Assembly (NCBI GenBank): GCA_003558575.1
Contig: PWPY01000121.1
Location: 1-9,058 of the forward strand
Length of the DNA: 9,058 bases
DNA from: Desulfonatronovibrio sp.
Lineage (GTDB): Bacteria; Desulfobacterota; Desulfovibrionia; Desulfovibrionales; Desulfonatronovibrionaceae
Reading direction: 5' to 3'
The notes beneath the pieces were generated by a model that worked only from the letters and a program-made list of their open reading frames with translations, had not been told where the DNA came from and did not search any database. The position numbers and the translations under genes were made by a program. Shown here in pieces: positions 6,222 to 9,058 of this stretch. Within the stretch, counting starts at the first letter, position 1. Each line of letters opens with the position of its first letter.

Positions 6222-7283
6222 ATGAAGAGAAAAAAGACCAGAGAGGTAAAAGTCGGTTCAGTGGGTGTAGGCGGGAATAATCCTGTGCGTGTCCAGAGTA
6301 TGACCAATACCGATACAAGAGATGCTGAAAAAACCCTTGAACAGATTGCTGAGCTTGCCCTTGCCGGTTGTGAGCTTGTCCGGGTGGCAGTTCCAGATGA
6401 TAAAGCAGCACTTAGTCTGCAAACAATTTTGCAGAGTTCGCCTGTTCCGGTTATAGCTGATATTCACTTTGATCATCGTCTGGCACTAAGGGCAATTGAA
6501 ACAGGCATTAACGGCCTGCGCCTGAATCCGGGTAATATTGGTGATGAAAAAAAAGTAAACAGGGTGGTGGATGCGGCAAAGGCTGCGTCTGTGCCTATTC
6601 GCATTGGCGTAAACAGCGGCTCTGTGGATAAGAAAATACTCAGGAAGCACGGTGGTCCAACTCCTGAAGCCATGGTGGAAAGCGCCATGGAGCATATCCA
6701 TATCCTTGAGCAGAGAAACTTTGATCTGATCAAAGTTTCTCTTAAATCATCATCTGTTCTATCTACCATTGCTGCCTATGAACTGATAGCCAAAAGACGT
6801 GACTATCCCTTGCATATTGGAATAACTGAAGCAGGGACCCCCATGCGCGGCGCTGTAAAATCAGGGGTTGGGCTTGGTATTCTGCTTTACCAGGGAATGG
6901 GAGATACCCTCAGGGTTTCACTTACAGGTGATCCGGTAGATGAAATGCTGGTGGCCTGGGAAATCCTGCGCTCCCTGAGTTTAAGGCAGCGGGGGCCGGA
7001 GATTATTTCCTGCCCCACCTGCGGCAGGACAGAGATTGACCTTGTATCTATGGCCGTAGCAGTGGAAGAAAAACTTAAGAGTGTTGACAAGGTTTTTACA
7101 GTGGCAGTTATGGGGTGTGTGGTCAATGGCCCTGGAGAAGCAAGAGAAGCTGACATCGGCCTTGCAGGAGGACGTGACTGCGGAATAATTTTTAAAAAAG
7201 GTCAGATAGTCAGAAAGGTACGCGGTGAAAGTCTGCTCCCTGAATTTATGAAGGAATTAGATGCTTATTTAGGCTTGACATAG
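6222..7283 (+). CDS. ispG: 4-hydroxy-3-methylbut-2-en-1-yl diphosphate synthase (IspG/GcpE)
   Basis: 353 aa from ATG 6222. It makes HMBPP from methylerythritol cyclodiphosphate, the next-to-last step of the MEP isoprenoid pathway, with electrons from ferredoxin or flavodoxin. The N-terminal TIM barrel is recognisable (VQSMTNTDTRD, ELVRVAVPD, PVIADIHFD, GLRLNPGNIG, RIGVNSGS, HIGITEAGT). The C-terminal cluster domain has C264 and C267 (CPTCGR), C299 and E306 (MGCVVNGPGEA), with the same spacing as the E. coli [4Fe-4S] ligands. It is the short two-domain bacterial form. ATG 6222 is preferred because MKRKKTREVKVG matches the usual family start. An in-frame ATG at 6174 would add 16 residues with no family resemblance, and neither has a strong ribosome binding site (AGG 6167-6169 for the longer form, GGTGAT 6204-6209 at long spacing for the shorter). 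Its last codons contain the likely rpsF -35 box. Confidence 0.95.
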   Translation: MKRKKTREVKVGSVGVGGNNPVRVQSMTNTDTRDAEKTLEQIAELALAGCELVRVAVPDDKAALSLQTILQSSPVPVIADIHFDHRLALRAIETGINGLRLNPGNIGDEKKVNRVVDAAKAASVPIRIGVNSGSVDKKILRKHGGPTPEAMVESAMEHIHILEQRNFDLIKVSLKSSSVLSTIAAYELIAKRRDYPLHIGITEAGTPMRGAVKSGVGLGILLYQGMGDTLRVSLTGDPVDEMLVAWEILRSLSLRQRGPEIISCPTCGRTEIDLVSMAVAVEEKLKSVDKVFTVAVMGCVVNGPGEAREADIGLAGGRDCGIIFKKGQIVRKVRGESLLPEFMKELDAYLGLT

Positions 7284-7301
7284 TTTTTATATCAAAATAA
7301 T
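7275..7301 (+). promoter_or_regulatory. Candidate promoter of the rpsF-rpsR-rplI operon
   Basis: A perfect TTGACA (7275-7280) overlaps the last two sense codons of ispG. AATAAT (7296-7301) matches five of six -10 bases but at a short 15-bp spacing; TAATTA at 7298-7303 gives 17 bp with a poorer match. The leader to rpsF would be about 55 nt. The assignment is by eye. Confidence 0.45.
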
Positions 7302-7315
7302 TAGATCTGTTTACC

Positions 7316-7340
7316 TTGCTCTCTATGGAAAGAGGGCCAA
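7316..7340 (+). promoter_or_regulatory. Small hairpin in the rpsF leader
   Basis: TTG-CTCT (7316-7322) pairs with AGAG and CAA (7331-7334 and 7338-7340), leaving an unpaired GGC bulge on the 3' side; an alternative register pairs CC 7314-7315 with GG 7335-7336. In many bacteria the S6:S18 complex binds an rpsF leader structure to repress its own operon. That known motif has a CCG element, which is not evident here, so an autoregulatory role is only a possibility. Confidence 0.25.
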
Positions 7341-7348
7341 ACGACCAT

Positions 7349-7355
7349 AAGGAGG
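7349..7355 (+). promoter_or_regulatory. Strong Shine-Dalgarno of rpsF
   Basis: AAGGAGG with 7 nt to ATG 7363 is the strongest ribosome binding site in the window, as expected for a highly expressed ribosomal protein. It fixes the rpsF start. Confidence 0.85.
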
Positions 7356-7362
7356 ATTTTTA

Positions 7363-7674
7363 ATGAACGCGAATTACGAGACTCTTCTTCTACTCAGCCC
7401 CGAACTTGGGTCTGAAGGAAGTAAAGAAGTCATTGACATGCTGGCCGGAATTATCCAGCGAGATGGCGGGCAGGTTGACAAAAATGATGACTGGGGAATT
7501 AAGGAACTTGCTTACCCTGTACGCAAACTGACCAGGGGACATTACATCCGTCTGGAATATTCTCTGGCTCCGGACAAGGTTTCCGAGCTTGAGCGTAATA
7601 TCAGAAACGCTGACGGAATCTACAAATTTCTTACAGTAAAGCTTGAACCTAAGACCGAGTCAAAGGAGAATTAA
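7363..7674 (+). CDS. rpsF: 30S ribosomal protein S6
   Basis: 103 aa, normal length for S6 without the long acidic tail of E. coli. S6 forms a heterodimer with S18 and binds the central domain of 16S rRNA in the platform of the small subunit. The family signature is clear: NYETLLLLSPEL at the start, GGQVDKNDDWGIKELAYPVR (35-54) and GHYIRLEY. It is the first gene of the rpsF-rpsR-rplI set; its TAA directly abuts the rpsR ATG with no gap, and the rpsR ribosome binding site lies within its last codons. Confidence 0.97.
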   Translation: MNANYETLLLLSPELGSEGSKEVIDMLAGIIQRDGGQVDKNDDWGIKELAYPVRKLTRGHYIRLEYSLAPDKVSELERNIRNADGIYKFLTVKLEPKTESKEN

Positions 7675-7932
7675 ATGGCATTCAGAAAATTTGCGCCCAG
7701 AAAAAAGTTTTGCCGTTTCTGCGCCAATAAAGATATCGATATTAATTACAAAAATGTGGAATTGCTTAAGGATTTTATTACAGATCGGGGCAAGATTATC
7801 GCCCGCAGAATCACCGGAACATGTGCCAAGCATCAGCGCAAACTGACCGGGGAAATTAAAAAATCCAGACAGATGGCTCTTCTTTATTACACAGCTACTC
7901 ACAGCAGTCAGGTCCATAAAAGGACCGTCTAA
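7675..7932 (+). CDS. rpsR: 30S ribosomal protein S18 (cysteine-rich form)
   Basis: 85 aa. S18 partners S6 on the 30S platform. KFCRFCANK and the DYKN-like INYKN, then [26 protein letters not shown] identify it. C13, C16, C50 and H53 form a CXXC...CXXH set, so this looks like the zinc-binding paralogue type, not the zinc-free form. The ATG follows the rpsF stop immediately and has AAGGAG at 7663-7668, 6 nt upstream. A 114-bp spacer to rplI follows. Confidence 0.97.
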   Translation: MAFRKFAPRKKFCRFCANKDIDINYKNVELLKDFITDRGKIIARRITGTCAKHQRKLTGEIKKSRQMALLYYTATHSSQVHKRTV

Positions 7933-7974
7933 GTTTTTCAGAAAGGATCGCTGTGGCGGTCTATAAATATGTCT

Positions 7975-7996
7975 GCTGCCTGTGAAGGCGGGCAGC
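7975..7996 (+). promoter_or_regulatory. Hairpin in the rpsR-rplI spacer
   Basis: GCTGCC (7975-7980) and GGCAGC (7991-7996) are perfect complements around a 10-nt loop; GCC/GGC (7978-7980 with 7987-7989) is a competing inner pairing. No U-run follows, so it is not a simple terminator. It may act in mRNA stability, processing or translational control of rplI. Only the pairing is seen. Confidence 0.4.
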
Positions 7997-8046
7997 ATTT
8001 AATCAGTAAACAGATATTTCGAATATGCCGGTTTAGGAGCATCATT

Positions 8047-8565
8047 ATGCAGGTAATATTAAGATCAGACGTGGATAACCTTGGACGTCTGGGAGATGTG
8101 GTAAATGTTAAGCCTGGTTATGGCCGCAATTACCTGATTCCCAAAGGCATGGCTATGCCTGCTACCAAGGCGAATATGAATGTTTTTGACAGGGAAAGGA
8201 AAAAGCTCGAAGCCCAGGTGGAAAAAATCCGTCAGGCAGCCCAGACCCTTGCTGACAAACTCAACCAGGCTCATGTGGTCATCCCGGTGCGTGTAGGTGA
8301 AAATGAAAAGCTTTACGGCTCAGTCACTACCACCAATATTGGAGATGCACTGACTGAAATGGGTTTGGAAGTAGATCGTCGCAAAATTGTTTTGGATAAC
8401 CCCATCCGCACTCTTGGGGATTTTGAAGTTGAAATTAAGATTCACCAGGATGTGCAGTCAGTAGTCAAGGTTAGTGTAGTTAAATACGGAACCACTCTTG
8501 AGGACGCACCTCAGAATGAAGAAGCTGCAGAAGAAGAATCAGTACCGGAAGCTCAAGAGAGCTAA
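8047..8565 (+). CDS. rplI: 50S ribosomal protein L9
   Basis: 172 aa. L9 binds 23S rRNA domain V near the L1 stalk base with its N-terminal domain, joined by a long helix to the C-terminal domain. The start MQVILRSDVDNLGRLGDVVN, then VKPGYGRNYLIPKGMA (21-36), is the L9 signature; the connecting helix runs about 45-73 and the C-terminal domain has KLYGSVTTTNI and the RKIVLDNPIRTLGDFEVEIK strand pair. ATG 8047 is chosen because TAGGAG (8034-8039) lies 7 nt upstream and the protein starts as all L9s do; the frame is open back to 7969, but those 26 residues are unlike L9. About 22 residues at the C-terminus (from LEDAPQNEEAAEEE) are an acidic extension beyond the E. coli length of 149. Confidence 0.97.
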   Translation: MQVILRSDVDNLGRLGDVVNVKPGYGRNYLIPKGMAMPATKANMNVFDRERKKLEAQVEKIRQAAQTLADKLNQAHVVIPVRVGENEKLYGSVTTTNIGDALTEMGLEVDRRKIVLDNPIRTLGDFEVEIKIHQDVQSVVKVSVVKYGTTLEDAPQNEEAAEEESVPEAQES

Positions 8566-8585
8566 CAGGTTAATATACTTTCGAG

Positions 8586-8614
8586 CTGATCTTCTGATAT
8601 AATCAGAAGATCAG
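8586..8614. promoter_or_regulatory. Perfect 13-bp hairpin between rplI and dnaB
   Basis: CTGATCTTCTGAT (8586-8598) is exactly complementary to 8602-8614 with only an ATA loop. It begins 20 nt after the rplI stop. Neither strand has a U-run right after the stem, so it is not a standard intrinsic terminator. It would fold strongly in RNA and may be a processing site, a 3' stabiliser of the ribosomal protein mRNA, or a palindromic protein-binding site. Confidence 0.6.
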
Positions 8615-8641
8615 TCCCACATCACTTATAATCTATGAGAC

Positions 8642-8676
8642 GCGCTTGATCCCGTAAGGAGTATCAAGTGTTTTTT
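8642..8676 (+). terminator. Terminator-like hairpin plus U-run before dnaB
   Basis: GCGCTTGAT (8642-8650) pairs with ATCAAGTGT (8663-8671), nine pairs including two G-U, with CC/GG (8652-8653, 8658-8659) able to pair in the loop. Six T residues follow at 8671-8676. The shape fits a weak intrinsic terminator or attenuator that would reduce read-through from rplI into dnaB. The stem is AU-rich in its main part, so strength is doubtful. The loop holds an AAGGAG sequence. Confidence 0.4.
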
Positions 8677-8721
8677 ACAGGCTCACAAGGTGTCATCAGC
8701 AAAAAGAGACAATCTCCCTGA
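8668..8721 (+). CDS. Possible 17-codon leader frame upstream of dnaB
   Basis: AAGGAG (8656-8661) sits 6 nt before GTG 8668, a better ribosome binding site than any for dnaB. The frame from that GTG reads MFFTGSQGVISKKRQSP and stops at TGA 8719-8721, inside the first codons of dnaB in a different frame. It starts with GTG followed by six T. It may be a leader peptide coupling translation to dnaB, or the true dnaB start if one base of the T-run is extra or skipped. The peptide itself resembles nothing I know. Confidence 0.25.
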   Translation: MFFTGSQGVISKKRQSP

Positions 8722-8744
8722 AAGCCTGAACAGGGTGTCATCAG
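8689..8744 (+). repeat. 11-bp direct repeat at the dnaB 5' end
   Basis: GGTGTCATCAG occurs at 8689-8699 and again at 8734-8744, exactly 45 bp apart, so both copies read Val-Ser-Ser in the dnaB frame and each supplies a GTG start candidate. It may be a small internal duplication or chance. Confidence 0.6.
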
Positions 8745-9058
8745 ACTTAATCAGGAAAATGCCCCCCCAGAACATGGATGCTGAACAGGCAGTTCTGGGC
8801 GGGGTTTTTTTATCTAATAATGTTCTCCATTCAATAGTTGATATACTGACTGAAGAGGACTTTTATTCTCCCGCACACCAGATCGTTTTCAGGACCTTTC
8901 TTGAGCTTTACAGGACCAATATCCCGGTTGACCTGTTAACCGTTCATAATGAACTGGAAAAAAAAGGTCAGCTCGATAATATTGGTGGTCCTGTATATCT
9001 GGCCTCCCTTACCGAAGCAGTGGCTTCAGCATCCAATGCCCTTCATTATGCCCAGATA
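8690..9058 (+). CDS. dnaB: Replicative DNA helicase DnaB, N-terminal part
   Basis: First 123 codons; the gene runs off the window. DnaB is the hexameric helicase of the replication fork and binds primase through its N-terminal domain. The helical N-terminal domain is seen: MPPQNMDAEQAVLGGVFLSN (from codon 24), EEDFYSPAHQIVFRTFLELY, PVDLLTVHNELEKKGQLDNI and GGPVYLASLTEAV, all typical. The helicase motifs lie beyond the window. The start is uncertain. GTG 8690 with AGG at 8679-8681 (8 nt spacing) is chosen; GTG 8735 and ATG 8759 are alternatives with poorer or too-close ribosome binding sites. The frame is open upstream only to a TGA at 8636. It follows rplI by 124 bp containing two hairpins. 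Confidence 0.93.
   Translation, partial: MSSAKRDNLPESLNRVSSDLIRKMPPQNMDAEQAVLGGVFLSNNVLHSIVDILTEEDFYSPAHQIVFRTFLELYRTNIPVDLLTVHNELEKKGQLDNIGGPVYLASLTEAVASASNALHYAQI

Noticed and set aside
6473..6769. 98-codon minus-strand frame inside ispG
   Set aside because: Complement of a highly conserved coding region; a shadow of codon bias.
7660..7998. 112-codon minus-strand frame opposite rpsR
   Set aside because: Fully antisense to S18 and the spacer, with no family resemblance.
7969..8046. 26-codon N-terminal extension of L9
   Set aside because: L9 proteins begin MQVIL; ATG 8047 has a good ribosome binding site, and the extension crosses a hairpin and resembles no known sequence.

Overview
The window looks like chromosome from a moderate-GC Gram-negative bacterium, most likely a deltaproteobacterial sulfate reducer (Desulfobacterota, Desulfovibrionales-like). 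This placement rests on the protein types (an EAL-HDOD signalling protein, a fused DUF523-DUF1722 protein, a DUF2271 periplasmic protein, a GlgP of the short alpha-glucan phosphorylase type) and on the rpsF-rpsR-rplI-dnaB order. It is an inference, because no marker here fixes the genus. Most genes are housekeeping. No CRISPR array, tRNA, rRNA, transposase or phage gene is visible.

Left block (1-2759, + strand): the 3' end of an alpha-glucan phosphorylase gene, then tlyA (rRNA 2'-O-methyltransferase), trmH (tRNA Gm18 methyltransferase, overlapping tlyA by 4 nt) and an AroL-type shikimate kinase 14 nt further on. tlyA-trmH-aroL is probably one transcription unit. It joins two RNA ribose methylases to an aromatic amino acid pathway gene.

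Middle block (2803-6050): an EAL-HDOD protein on the - strand converges on aroL and is divergent from an exported DUF2271 protein that carries a flavinylation-like SGAT motif. Next is a 327-bp gene-free stretch. It contains a previously unexplained 198-bp imperfect palindrome (4866-5063) with 25-bp ends matching at 23 of 25 positions, which resembles a MITE or other non-autonomous repeat. After it, on the - strand, is a two-domain DUF523-DUF1722 protein whose first half keeps the three cysteines of TudS-type [4Fe-4S] desulfidases.

Right block (6222-9058, + strand): ispG of the MEP isoprenoid pathway, then the ribosomal protein operon rpsF-rpsR-rplI running into dnaB, which is cut by the window end. 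This operon has several RNA-level signals: a TTGACA -35 box inside the last codons of ispG, small hairpins in the rpsF leader and in the rpsR-rplI spacer, a perfect 13-bp hairpin after rplI, and a terminator-like hairpin plus U-run just before dnaB. A strong ribosome binding site in the loop of that last hairpin points to a 17-codon reading frame that is out of frame with dnaB. These suggest that dnaB expression is tuned separately from the ribosomal proteins.

The window holds no clear new multi-gene system. The best candidates for undescribed biology are the 198-bp palindrome, the SGAT-bearing DUF2271 protein and the rplI-dnaB junction.
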